From the NCBI GenBank assembly GCA_036362985.1, contig JAYGXS010000003.1:81365001-81429000 (forward strand): a stretch of DNA of 64,000 nt. Direction: 5' to 3'. Source of the stretch: Ligula intestinalis. Lineage: Eukaryota > Platyhelminthes > Cestoda > Diphyllobothriidea > Diphyllobothriidae. Each line of letters begins with the position of its first letter. Position 1 is the stretch's first letter. Shown piece by piece: positions 33,274 through 44,169 of the stretch. Both the position numbers and the translations under genes were made by a program. Under the pieces are notes generated by a model. The model was not told where the DNA came from. It searched no databases and saw only the letters and a program-made list of their open reading frames with translations.

Positions 33274-35245
33274 CTAAAAAACAACGACACAGTTGCAGTA
33301 CTAAAAGGTGAAAATAATGAGGAAATTATAGACAATCTCGAAAAAGCAGAACACCTTACCTTTTTTGCATCTGTTTTCACACAGGGACTGCATTTTAATC
33401 CGACAGACTTCCATGCAGAGTAATGGCACAATCATGGAGGACCTCCGTTTCATAGACGAAGATGTAAGGAATTAACTTCTTGCGCTTAATGCAGTTAAGT
33501 CTCCGGGTCCAGACATTATACCAGCAAAAGTACTGCAAGCGCTGGCTTCGGAACTTTCCAGACCGCATACGCACATTTTTCAGTTGTCCTTTGATCGAGG
33601 CCTCCTCCCATCCGATTGGAAAGTTGCGAACATATACCCTATTCACAAGGGTGGATCCAGAACCAGCGCGAACAACTATCGACCAGTGAGCCTAACTTGC
33701 ATCTGTCGTAAATTTATGGAAAGGATCATCAAAAAGGCCACTATGAAGTTCCTCGAAGAAAAAGACTCATTTGATGGTGCCCAACTCGGGTTTTGAGGAA
33801 ACTACTCCTGCCTGACCAATATGCTTTATTATAAAGAGCAGTGGTCCAAGTCATTAGAGGAAAATAATCCCGTATATGTTGTTTACATTGACTTTAAAAA
33901 AGCCTTTGATAGTGTCCCTCACCAACGGCTACTCTACAAGGTCGGCTAATCTGGTATAGGGGCAATTTACTAAATTGGGTATGAAATTTTCTCATAGGCC
34001 GATCGCAGTCCATGTGCATCGGAAACGCAAAATCCTCTTCAGTGCCAGTTGCGAGTGGACTGTCTCAGGGCTCCGTTCTTGGGACACTATTGTTCCTCAT
34101 CTGCGTCAAATGCTGTAGGCATGGACTGGTCAGTAATGGAGTCTTGTTTTCAGATGATATTAAGATATGGCAATTCATCAGAAACGCTTATGATGAACAA
34201 ACTCTGCAAGAGGGACTTGACTGCCTCGGTGAATGGTCCAACAAATGGTTAATGCGGTTTAACTTTGGGAAGTGTGTCATATTGCAACTCAAGACGAAGA
34301 GAGTGAGCGTGATGGATGACTCACACAACTACGTACTCGATGGAAGGTGCCTGTCGAACGTCAATGAAAAAAAAGATCTGAGTAGGGCTATTTTGCCATA
34401 CCTGAAGCCATCTTTACAGTGTGCTAGCGCTGTCAAGAGGGCAAACAGTGTTCCGTTTGCCACTAAGCGAACTTCTGTCGACATAAGCAAAAAACTATTC
34501 GGCAAAATCTATGGAAATTTATTCGCTCACATCTGGAGCATGGCGTTCAGGTGTGGCGACCATGGATGCACAAAGATAGCCAGATGCTGGAAAGAATTCA
34601 GCAAATGGCAACGAAAATTGCGAAGGTCCTAAAGTCTTCATCTTACCAATGTAGACTATAAGCACTTAACGTTTTCCCCCTTGAGTGTAGACAAATCGGC
34701 GGCGACCTCATGCAGACGTACCGCCTCGTGAGGAATCGGGAGTATGCCCTGAAGTTTGATGACTTCTTCGCCTTCGCCACTTCAACCAACCTCCGTGGGA
34801 ATTTTCTCACACTGCAGGGAACCCTATCCCATCTAGATATCCGTAAGCAGTCTATCTCACAACGAGACATCGGTGTCTGGAACGGACTGCCCGAGGAGGT
34901 CGTAATGGCGGACTCCACAGATGCGTTTAAACGGAAACTGGATGAATATTTACTTAGCACTTACCGTTCATATGTACAAGGAAGCAGGAATAATTTACGC
35001 CCCGGAAATACCTATAGATAAAACTTTACATTTGTATATGCTACTCACTATTTTACAGTAACACATTTTATGTTTGATATATTATGTACATAAGAGGCTA
35101 TTCTGACTGCTCACACGCATACGTTAAAATTTGTACATGTATAGATGTTACTCACTGTTTACAGTGACATATTTTGTTGGATACTTCATGCATACTGTTT
35201 TAAATAGGGTCTTTAAAGGCATTGCCTACTACCCTAAATATACTG
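33274..35245 (+). mobile_element. CR1/jockey-like LINE, 5'-truncated, nested in the Helitron
   Basis: A non-LTR retrotransposon of ~1.97 kb beginning in the region just before the RT domain (EKAEHLTFFASVFTQG) and running through RT and the C-terminal domain to an AT-rich 3' region. No endonuclease domain is present, so it is 5'-truncated, as usual for LINE insertions. It lies between short matching flanks and interrupts the Helitron frame between LPEILQT and NTDDSKN. Confidence 0.88.
33300..35021 (+). pseudogene. LINE reverse transcriptase (pseudogene)
   Basis: Motifs in order across frames: KSPGPDIIPAKVLQAL (33,499 on), ANIYPIHKGGSRTSANNYRP (33,629 on), VYIDFKKAFDSVPHQRLL with the palm Asp (33,880 on), SGLSQGSVLGTLLFLI (34,053 on), FSDDIKIW with both Asp codons at 34,153 and 34,156 (Ala of FADD is Ser), WLMRFNFGKC, YVLDGRCLSNVNEKKDL, and C-terminal QTYRLVRNREYALKF then RDIGVWNGLPEEVVM (to 35,021). 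Stops at 33,796 and elsewhere, and a frameshift near 34,545, disable it. The palm aspartates are retained. Confidence 0.88.
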
Positions 35246-35254
35246 AACTGCTGG
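35246..35254 (+). repeat. Right target-site duplication of the nested LINE
   Basis: AACTGCTGG, partner of 33,265-33,273. Helitron coding resumes directly: AGNTDDSKNF then IRKYNSAFQM. Confidence 0.6.
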
Positions 35255-37000
35255 TAATACCGATGACTCGAAGAATTTTCCTTCTAACATAAGAAAATAC
35301 AACAGTGCCTTTCAAATGAACTCCTTTGGTGCCAACTTTCTTCATGGGGTTGGATTTATGCCTACCTTTAAGGTGGAAGGCCAGGTTTGCCACTGGATTG
35401 GATCGTTACTTCCTCCTCCTGATGGAGAGCCGAAATTTCTACAAATAAATTTCGTGGAAGACATAAAACTTCAGGCTCAAAGCCGATCCCGAGTGTACCC
35501 AGGCTTAAAGCATCATATAAAACTGTCCCTTCAAGAAATACTTCACCAGCGCAACAGCTACGTTAATAGTGTTAAGTTCACCCTAGAGATGCACGCTTCC
35601 ATTGACTTCACTTTTGTCATAGATGCCGATAAACGTCCTCGTGGAGAACACCAACGAAGATTTAATGCTCCCGCATGCAACGAGGTGGCCGTCGTTATGT
35701 CAGATACACAGCAAGGCAACAGGGATATTGTCTTGAGAAGGAGGGACGATAGGTTGCAAGGGATATACGGGACACACCGTTCATACGATGCCTTACAATA
35801 CCCTCTCGTGCATGTTAATAGTGTGGACGGTTATCGCTTCCATATACCTCAAATTGGTACCCGTAAAACCGTAAGTTGTAAAGCCTTCTACTTATATCAC
35901 TTTATGATTTGGGAACGAACTTTTAACTTACTTTGCCGATTCAAAACTTTGTTCATGCAATTTGCTGTTGATTTGTTGCCTAAATGGAAACAGGACGCCT
36001 TTGCTATTTCCGCACACACCAGAAAGAACTTCACGTGGACAACTACATCCTTCTTAGAGACAATATCCTTTCCAATGGTGGTAAGGGTGCTGGTCGTGGT
36101 CAACTTTATGTCTTGCCGTCAAGCCACACAGGGTCTCCTTGCTACATGCATGAGAAAACCCAAGATGCGTTGGTTAACGTTAGGCATTATGGACGCCCTG
36201 ACCTTTTCATTACGTTTACCTGCAACCCATCGTGGCCCAAAATTACTAATGAGTTGGTCCACGGTCAGAAGCCACAGGATCGCCATGATTTGTCCGCGCG
36301 GGTATTCCAGCTTTAGTTGAAAACCATGATGAGATTCATCACAATATTCAAAATTTTCGGTGATGTTCACTGTCATATGTACACTGTTGAGTGGCAAAAG
36401 AGAGGATTGCCCCACGCTCACATTTTGGTCCGGCTGAAGGAAAAATTGCAATCTTCCGATGTCGATGCCGGACCGATCCGTTGAACCTGTCCTGTTTAAA
36501 ATGATCAAAACTCAAATGGTGCATGGCCCATGCGGTCAGATAAATCCTAACAGCTCTTGCATGAAGGATGGGAAATGTACCAAGAGATATCCCAAGTGAT
36601 TTCTAGATGCAACTCAGACTGCTGGGGATGGTTACCCTCTCTATAGAAGGCGACAACCTGAGATTGGCGGATTCGAAGCAGTTATCAATGAAAGGCGAAA
36701 CGGTGGTGTGGTAATTGATAACCGTTGGATTGTGCCATATTGTCCCTTACTCTCAAAAGTATTCAACGCCCACATCAATGTTGAATTTTGCAACTCAGCG
36801 AAGTGCATCAAGTACGTCTGCAAGTACATCAACAAAGGATCCGATGCCGCCATGTACTCTGTCAACCAACGTAACAACAATGATGAGATTACCCAGTATG
36901 AAATGGGCAGATACATCAGCAGCAATGATACATTCTGAAGAATCTTTGGTTTTGATAGCCATAACCGTTTTGCTGGCCATTAAAGACTTAAGCGTCCACC
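35255..37000 (+). pseudogene. Helitron N-terminal and HUH rolling-circle nuclease domains
   Basis: Would nick and join single strands during rolling-circle transposition. After IRKYNSAFQMNSFGANF (35,292 on) come GQVCHWIGSLLPP and RVYPGLKHHIK. The HUH motif reads KRGLPHAHILVRL with His codons at 36,413 and 36,419. The two catalytic tyrosines are in CIKYVCKYINKG, Tyr codons at 36,813 and 36,825. So the catalytic His and Tyr residues survive, but the frame changes several times (for example near 35,980, 36,315 and 36,600) and stops occur. Confidence 0.87.
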
Positions 37001-39286
37001 TGGGCAATGGCCAACAGATTTACTTTACGGAAGGATTCCGCTTGGATCAGCTTCAGAATCCTAAAGATAGAACTTTGACTGCTTTCTTGAAATTGTATGA
37101 GCAAGATTCGTTTGCCCAGACACTTTTGTATATTCAGGTCCCCTCATACTACACATGGAATCGTAGCACGTGGGCCCGACGAAAGGTTGGCATTCCGGTT
37201 GACGGACATCCGGGCATCAAGTCTCAGTATATTGAGGGATATGAAGAAAAAATCCTTTGAGTGCCCTATTTGTACATATGTGCAGTGGTAGCAGAAAATT
37301 TGTTTTTTTTTTCAGACTGTTAGCGAGACCAGTTGTCCTGTGTCAGGATGATATGAAAATGGGCAGAATTTCCACTGTTCACCCCTCTCAACAAGAATGG
37401 ATCTACTTACGAATGCTACTTTATGAAGTAAAAGGTCCAGCATCGTTTGAAGATCAAAGGAAGATTGACGGTTTTTCTGTGTTATACACTTTAAAGAAGC
37501 CTGCGTGAGGCGTGGTCTGCTTTAAGATGATAATCAGTGGGAGAACAAAATTGCTGAATCTGTCTTTGCTAACGCTCCTTTTTAATTACGACGACTGCTT
37601 GCGTTGTTGATCAGAAGTTGTGAGTTGAAATGCCCCATTATCTATGGTTAAAGTACAGAAATGATATGTTGGAAGACTACCGACATCAACTACGGATACA
37701 AAATGGCCATCTTCCCATAGACTTCAATGGAACCCTCTACAACATGGCACTCATTCACATTGAAAACACCTTGGTTAAAATGGGTGGAGAGAAACTTGAA
37801 AGGTATGGATTTCCTCCTTTTGACAGGAGCATTGGCAATCAGCTTCCAACTGAAATTCAGCTAGAACTTTGCTTCAATGTTACCGAGCTGGCAGCATACG
37901 TGGCTCTTCAAAAGCCAAGGATGCTGGTCGATCAACTTCACGCATTCAACACTATTATTGACAGTGTCCATAACCGCAGTTATGGCGACCACGTTTTCTT
38001 TTTCGAGGTGCCCGGTGGAACTGGCAAAAACGTTCGTCATTCAGCTGCTTTTGGCTGAGCTGCGCAAAGAAAGCAAAATTGTTTTGGCTGTTGCATCGGC
38101 TGGTATAGCAGCGACGTTACTTTCCGGTGGCCGAACTGCTCACAGTACCTTCAAGCTTCCTCTAAGGTTACCTGGTGATGACACAGCAGCATGCCACGTA
38201 AGCAAAGGTAGTGGATCATCTGAATTATTGAAACGGTGCTCAGATATAATCTGGGACGAGTGTACCATGGCCACAAAAATTGCACGAGAAGCGGTAGAGA
38301 GAACGCTGCGTGATGTCACAGGAAAACACATTCCGTTTGGTGGCATCACACTGGTTTTATCTGGTGATTTCCGCCAGACTACCGGTGATTCAAAGGGGAA
38401 CCAGGGGTGACCGGGTAAAATTCTGCCTAAAATATTCACCAGTATGGTCAACGGTGAAGACATTAAATTTCACGACCAATATCAGAGTTCTCCTGCACAA
38501 TGCTCATACAAACGACAGATTCTCCACCAACATCTTGAAGATTTGCGAAGGGAAAATTGACAGCGATGCTACAGGAAACATCTCTATTAGTTTGGTTGGA
38601 AATTGGCTAAGCAGTGACGAAGATCTTAGAGACAAAGTTTTCCCTGATCTCCAAAATAACTTTACCAATGCAAAATGGCTATGCGAACGAGGAATTCTTG
38701 CTCCGACCAACAAATTCGTCAATTCCATTAATGACAGAATTAGCTATCTTCTTCCAGGTGAGGAAAAACTGCACAAATCATTCGATACGACGGTTGATAC
38801 TTCAGACTGTCTTAATTACCCAGTTGAATTCCTGAACAGCTTGGAAATAGCTGGCGTTCCATCGCACAAACTGGTTCTGAGGGTTGGCGCGCCAATTATG
38901 CTGATGAGAAATATTGATGCAACGCGGCTATGCAATGGCACTAGGCTAATTGTCAAGTGACTGATGTCATATCTTATAGAGGCCACAATTATGACCGGTT
39001 GTGGAAAATGGGAGACTGCTTATATCCCCCGCATTCCTATCGTGCCATTTGACACTCCGTTTAATTTCCGACGACTTCAATTTCCCATGCAGGTTTGCTT
39101 CGCCATGTCCATCAACAAGTCCCAAGGTCAAACCTTCAGGGTGGCTGGAATTCACCTGTAAGAATCGTGCTTTCCCACGGTCAGGTCTACGTTGCGATAT
39201 CTCGGGTTGGCTCGAAAACCAATTTGTACATATCGGCACCCAAACGTGTTGCGAGAAATGTCGTTTACCCAGAAGCTTTAGTCTAA
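36940..39286 (+). pseudogene. Helitron Pif1-like helicase domain
   Basis: A superfamily 1B helicase that would unwind DNA for the Rep domain. Linker: HLGNGQQIYFTEGFRLDQL (36,998 on) and WLKYRNDMLEDYRHQ (37,642 on). Walker A VPGGTGK at 38,008-38,028 is followed by an extra A in a five-A run (38,026-38,030). This shifts the frame, and TFVIQLLLAEL continues in the next one. Walker B IIWDECTMA, then LSGDFRQT with another frameshift at ~38,377 before LPVIQRGTRGD. Late motifs: ILAPTNKFVNSIN, LNYPVEFLNSL, CNGTRLIVK, FAMSINKSQGQTF and VYVAISRVGSKTNLYI, ending VVYPEALV at 39,286. Confidence 0.9.
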
Positions 39287-39289
39287 CAA

Positions 39290-40370
39290 ATCTACCTTCC
39301 ATCTCCTTTCGGTGCGTATTGATCCTTATTTCCCGCCTTTTAATGATTTTGTATTTCTCACTATTGTTTTATTTCAAAATTCTGCTCTCGTAATGCCCAC
39401 ATTTACCACTTTCCGCCGCATACATACTTATTTGGTCGCTCATATTTAAATGCGACCTGTGGACATGTTTGTGATGCGGTTGGACAAGCATGAAAACATA
39501 TGTTCTTTGTAATGATGCTAGACTTATAACATTGCCGCTCGGCAGCAAGTAAGGTTTGCCACCAAACTTCTCTGGCAGAATATTCCTTTAAAAACCATAC
39601 GGCTTGCTACTTGTCAGTACTTTGTTTGCTTAGAATAACTGTTGACGATCGCTGGGCTCCTGTGCTTCGATATCTGGTCGTCAGACCCGGTAACCAGCAA
39701 GGGTGTACGATGGGCTCAACTCCGGTACTCGGCGATGTTCTCGTGCCCATTGCGATTTTCCCCTCATTTGACCATTAAGGTTTTTATCAACCACGATGGC
39801 CTCCTCCTGACATGATTCCAACACTTTCAGCAGCAGGACTTCCGATTTACAGATACCCGTCGCCCCCCTCTAGGCCCCAGCCCCACACTCGACAGTTTTT
39901 CTTCTTGAAATCCCGCAAAACGGCATTCGAAACTTGACGGATGAGAATTTAGTCAACAGATGTGTCGAATCGGCGTCAACGTACAGGGCCTAACGCTATT
40001 GCAAACGATCACATCCAGACGCCCACCGTAATCAATTGGCCCAAAATCCTCCATAATCATCCCACTTTTGATGCTGACGCGGCCATTTGGCGCCCAAGCC
40101 TACATAATCCCTCACTTCTCATCCTCCTTTCCTTCTCCTATGACTTTTTTATTGCCCATCCTTCCCACTATAACTATAACTTGTTTTGTTGACGATTCTA
40201 TTTCTGTAAATATTTCCACCAAGCTTGTCGATCTTGCCTACTGGCACAGGCTAGCACAGCCCTCAGTGGCATGTCGGCAGCACACACAATTATTGATTTT
40301 CTGCACGTTCAAAATTTTAGTTATTGTAAACACGCCCCAAGTAGCTTCCACATTTGTTACTGTTTCTCCA
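39290..40370. other. Helitron 3' flank and unassigned sequence
   Basis: Should contain the Helitron 3' terminus (hairpin plus CTRR), but I could not identify it. GCCGCTCGGC near 39,535 is a small palindrome without a convincing CTRR. 39,860-39,890 is C-rich. Confidence 0.4.
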
Positions 40371-40373
40371 CCT

Positions 40374-40410
40374 CTGACGATGGGCTCTTGTAAGAGCTCG
40401 AAAGCTCAGG
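40374..40410 (+). ncRNA. Hammerhead-like motif 5 (best AGCT-type copy)
   Basis: CTGACGA, extra T, stem II GGGCTC/GAGCTC (6 pairs, one G-T) with loop TTGTAA, then GAAAGCTCAGG. Core CUGANGA and GAAA are intact. The tetramer AGCT is self-complementary, so stem III can form between two molecules. It is followed by AAAAAATAAATTTTGTTCC and CAGTGATCG, the block shared with other copies. Confidence 0.6.
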
Positions 40411-40414
40411 AAAA

Positions 40415-40685
40415 AATAAATTTTGTTCCAGTGATCGACCATATGTCTCCTTTACCAACAGTTTTTTACTGTCTGACCCTACCCAACGCTGATCCATTTC
40501 TGGCAGCGCCACAGGTTCTGCATCATAACTATGTACAAAGAGGGAGTTTAAAGGTATTTACCTATGCATTTCCTAAATAAAGCTGAAATTAACTGGAAAT
40601 AATCATTTTAAGTAGTCCTCATATGCGGTTTGCCTACCTAAGGGTCAACAACATGTAAGGAAGCCCAAGGCGAAGCCGGACTTCC
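40415..40685. other. Unassigned
   Basis: Part of a 170-codon frame (40,068-40,580 plus) that crosses the ribozyme-like motif; the frame has no protein motif and I treat it as chance. Confidence 0.4.
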
Positions 40686-40689
40686 ACGC

Positions 40690-41365
40690 TAGTCAATAAT
40701 AAAAACGCATATTATTTGAGTAGTTACTTTCTACAGTACATACGTTTTCTTAGTGGGCAGAAATAAATCCGTTAAAAAGCCAGCATCCTCTTATGACTGA
40801 AAGAAATTAAGAATAGGCTACACGCTAATGAGTATCACAACCTGAGTCAATGCCGATTAGCGAAAGAGTATTAATCTTTGAAGCCTTTTTTGCAGGTACA
40901 AATTTGAAGATTGCGTATACAGCAGAATTTATTGGAACAATAAATGTCACGAGTGCTCATCAGCTGCTTCCTCTAGCTTTAAAATGTTAGAAACGAGTGA
41001 GAAAATACAAAACTGAGTTCAGATAGAAAAATCAATACAAGCAAAATTTGTTAAAATCAAACAACTGAATCGACTCTTCTATTTTAGATTGTGTCATTTT
41101 GTCCAGGTTTTTAAAGGTTGACGTGTGAAATAACACCCGATCTTTCGAAACTTGTAAAACAGAAGTAGACTTCATTCAAATTATAACAAATTCGATTGTA
41201 TCAATTTTTCTGTATGAACTCCATGTTGTGTTTACGCAATTTTTTACTCACTTTATGCAGCCAAAGGAAGCAGCTGATGAGCACTCTCGAAATTTATGGT
41301 TCCAATAAATTCTACTGTATCAGTCGTTTGCATATATCGGTCTTTTATACGAATTCTGGCCATTT
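40690..41365 (+). repeat. Dispersed repeat R1, copy 2, interrupted
   Basis: 40,690-40,885 and 41,325-41,365 align with the continuous copy at 8,795-9,030. The ~440 bp between them holds a MITE-like element. Confidence 0.7.
40917..41320. mobile_element. 404 bp MITE-like element with ~62 bp inverted ends
   Basis: 40,917-40,978 and 41,259-41,320 are inverted repeats matching at about 55 of 62 positions (blocks AGAATTTATTGGAAC and AGTGCTCATCAGCTGCTTCC). No open frame is inside, as expected of a non-autonomous DNA element. The uninterrupted R1 copy at 8.8 kb lacks it. The exact target duplication is unclear. Confidence 0.7.
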
Positions 41366-41369
41366 ACTG

Positions 41370-42180
41370 TAGCATAAAGAAAAACTGCCCTGGCACATTC
41401 AGATACGTCTGGCTGGAGTTATTCTTCCCACGGAGTGAGGCGGGCAATGTGCTGTACAGTAAAGTCCGAATAACAGCGAAGGGTAAGCAGTTCTATGCGT
41501 ATTTCGCAATTTTCAAAAGCTGGCCCATAACGCTTTAAAAAACTTATGTGGATAGCTTGTTCTTGTTTAGCTACTCACACTATTAAGCGGGTCAGTCAAT
41601 GCCTAGAGAACCGATTAGCTCAACTTTCGTTGTAGACTTCTTTGCCCGGTTACTGCAGTCTATTAAAGGTTACGCTTTCCCAGCCTCTGGGTTCCTTTAC
41701 TAGGTGAAAGTAATTACTCCTGGCTTTCCCGAATCATCCTCGTATTTTGTAATGATCGTCAGAGATATCGGTGTGTCCCCCTGTTTCGAGGGGAAGCTGC
41801 CGATAAATGACACTGCTGGAAAGTTATTTTATGTACTCGTGATAGCATCAATCGAATCCGTGATATATTGGCGCTGAAATATTATCACAAACATTCCTGA
41901 TCCCATCATTGGCTGTCAGAAAGCTTTCAATTATCAGCTGGTGCATCAGAAAGTCAAAAGAAGATGAAGCCGACTAACGAATTTCATCCGCCTAACGCAA
42001 CAACACTCTACTCACTATGAACTGAGGATTATGTTTGGGCAGACTGAAAACCGATAGGACAGCCGGTTACAATGGGTGTCCGCACGGTGACACGATAATG
42101 TACTTAAACTCTCAACTCAGCCTATACAGTACACTTAAAAATCAGAACAAAGAGGAGCGTTCACCGGGAGAGGTTTATTA
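41370..42180. other. Unassigned
   Basis: Nothing recognisable; open frames under 80 codons until the GC-richer tract that begins near 42,030. Confidence 0.4.
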
Positions 42181-42184
42181 CACG

Positions 42185-42224
42185 CCTGACGTTTCGGGTA
42201 TTGGTCTCGTCTACCCATCTTCAG
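42185..42224 (-). ncRNA. Hammerhead-like motif 6 (best ACGT-type copy)
   Basis: Minus strand: CTGAAGA, extra T, stem II GGGTA/TACCC, then GAAACGTCAGGCG and a TAATAAACC block. Core is fully intact. The TAG stop of an open frame (42,211-42,435 minus) lies in stem II. Confidence 0.6.
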
Positions 42225-42667
42225 AGAATGGATACTCTGGCTCAAAGTCCTCGTCTTTATGCCGTCCTTTCTTGCGTGTGCCTGGTCGACCAATCATGTT
42301 TGAGCCACTCTGTGTGTCGTTGGCCGCGTCCTCAGTCTCCTCGTCACTCGGTCTCCTGCCTGTCGCGCTGTCTCCCCCTTGCGTGTTCGTTCCGTGGCCC
42401 TTTGTGACACCATGACTGGTGCTCGGAAAAAGCATGTTGAACGCGGCGTTGGCTAACCGCGTGGTATGTGGCTTTCACTGGTGTCAGACCCCTGTGTTTT
42501 CGTCCCAGCACCTCCCGTGGTGTCTCGAGTGGTTCTCGGCCTGAACACGTTGGCCGAGATGTTGGAAACCCGTTACGCACGGGGGTATATGTAAGGAGAA
42601 ACGTTGATTCAGTCTTTTTCAGCCGCCCAGACTTTTCGTCCTTTTTACTTTCAAATGTACTGGCCAT
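42211..42667 (-). pseudogene. GC-rich open frames directly upstream of motif 6 (possible PLE tail)
   Basis: Two overlapping minus-strand frames (107 and 74 codons) are rich in charged residues, Gly and Thr; the downstream one ends RHKDEDFEPEYPFSEDG. No catalytic motif is visible. Position and strand relative to the ribozyme-like motif resemble PLE C-termini elsewhere in the window, but I cannot prove PLE origin. Confidence 0.3.
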
Positions 42668-42674
42668 CTTTCAA

Positions 42675-43300
42675 TTAAAAAAGTCCACTTTTTAATGATG
42701 TATTCCGTGCTCCATCGCTTTGCACAGTAAGCGCAAACCTAATTCTAGATGTGTTGTGAGTTCATTTTGCAATAAATGTTTTTTTCGGTAAGCGAAAAGT
42801 GAAAACAGTTTTTAAAAATATAGATTTAGTTGAACGATTTAAATTTAGCGAATCATCAAATGAGTACATGTTAAATGAGGAAAAGACTTTGCACACTGAT
42901 TATATTTATATTCATCTAAGGAAACACAGAAATATGCTTTTTGCATAACGGAGAAGCGCCTTAAGGGTAATAAATTATTTATATATTTAAAAGAACCAGT
43001 TTTAAATGAATGCCTTCAAGTTTAATGAGTTGCGTTTACAGGGGCTTACACCCACTAAACGCAATTTGTTATGCGCTACACGTGAAGCAAGTCACTTGAG
43101 AATGGATCGTCTTATATGGTTCGACTCTAACTACGTCTGGGACTCCCTCTCCCTCATCTGCCGACCTCACGTCCCAAATAGCACAACCGCTCTATCTTCG
43201 TGACTGCACGCTATTCGTAACGCACATAAAAAGGGTTTTAAGAGAACCAGCCAAAATTTGATATCCCATAAGAACTCAAACGCAAAAATTTATATTGCCT
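42675..43300. other. Unassigned
   Basis: No supported feature. Confidence 0.45.
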
Positions 43301-43308
43301 GCAGCGGA

Positions 43309-43470
43309 GTGGGAATGAGCTGGACATTTTGTGTCTCTTTAACCATCATCAGCCGATCATACCCAAAACCAAGTGCTTCCCCCACTGAAGGCTCGAACTC
43401 TCGACCTACTAATTGGATGTCAGACCTCTTGATCTTTTAGCCCCTGGCTCGTTGGCTTACCAGTTTACAG
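43309..43470 (-). repeat. SINE-2 copy 2
   Basis: Minus strand: tRNA-like head with B-box GAGAGTTCGAGCC, then TTGGGTATGATCGGCTGATG and ATTCCCACTCC. Same body as the 44 kb copies. Confidence 0.6.
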
Positions 43471-43479
43471 CCGGAATAT

Positions 43480-44005
43480 TGACTTTGGTCGATGAACCTT
43501 TATCGATGGCTTGCGGAACGCATTCGTTGCGTTCTGATTTCAGACCCTGCGTGATCCGCTGCATTTGAACCAGTAGTGTAAGCAGATGAGGACTAAATGG
43601 GTGAGCGGTTGGTCTTAGGATAAGCAGATCACGCGTGTTGAACACCTGTTGCGTCAATCATGGTGTGTTTGTTTTCACTTCAATCGAGTCGTGCACTTCA
43701 CAGTTGTTTGTCCTGGCAGCACCGTACACCCGAACTACAAGCACTAAAAGGATTGCGTGAGACAAAGAGGAAGAGAATGACAACCTGAATTGGTTCGACC
43801 GACGAAATTGCATGACAATGTTTTCTCACTCCCCTTAATTGCCGACCTAGCCTTTCCTAGACTTCCTCTTATTCCCAAGATTAAATAGGTGCCTAAATGG
43901 AACACCATCCTTCAGCAATCACTAACGGAAAACCTCTCTTCCCGATCTGCTTTGGCGCTCATTCTCGAGCCTCGCCAGCAAGTACCATTGCTAACAAAGC
44001 AACAG
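43480..44005. other. Unassigned spacer between SINE-2 copies
   Basis: No motif in the 66-codon minus frame at 43,457-43,657; nothing else seen. Confidence 0.4.
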
Positions 44006-44012
44006 GGGGACT

Positions 44013-44165
44013 AGAATGGCCATTTCTGGCTTATTAGACATCATTAGCTAATCATACTCACCCTCAAGTAATGCTCTAGCCGAGGCTTGAACTCATGAAC
44101 TTCTAGCCAGAAGCCCAACGTCCAAACTGTCTGGTGTGCGACTGCTGGAGTGACAATATCTAACC
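44013..44165 (-). repeat. SINE-2 copy 3
   Basis: Minus strand: CATGAGTTCAAGCCTCGG (B-box), GGTGAGTATGATTAGCTAAT and AATAAGCCAGAAATGGCCAT. Lies back to back with copy 4. Confidence 0.65.
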
Positions 44166-44169
44166 GGCA

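Larger units (their letters stand above)
32558..39286 (+). mobile_element. Helitron (RepHel type), split by a LINE
   Basis: A rolling-circle DNA transposon remnant. Order on the plus strand: Arg/Gln-rich N-terminal repeats, a cysteine-containing segment (GCGHFQ...GMCCSNGKV), Helitron N-terminal domain, HUH nuclease, and Pif1-like helicase ending at 39,286. A LINE (33,274-35,245) interrupts the N-terminal part. The 5' border is a guess from the inverted repeat at 32,559. I could not place the 3' CTRR terminus. Many frameshifts throughout, so inactive. Confidence 0.88.

Noticed and set aside
39531..39560. Helitron 3' terminus at the palindrome GCCGCTCGGC
   Set aside because: No CTRR ending at the right distance; cannot be supported without other copies.
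40068..40580. 170-codon plus-strand open frame
   Set aside because: No motif, crosses hammerhead-like motif 5 and its conserved downstream block; best seen as chance.
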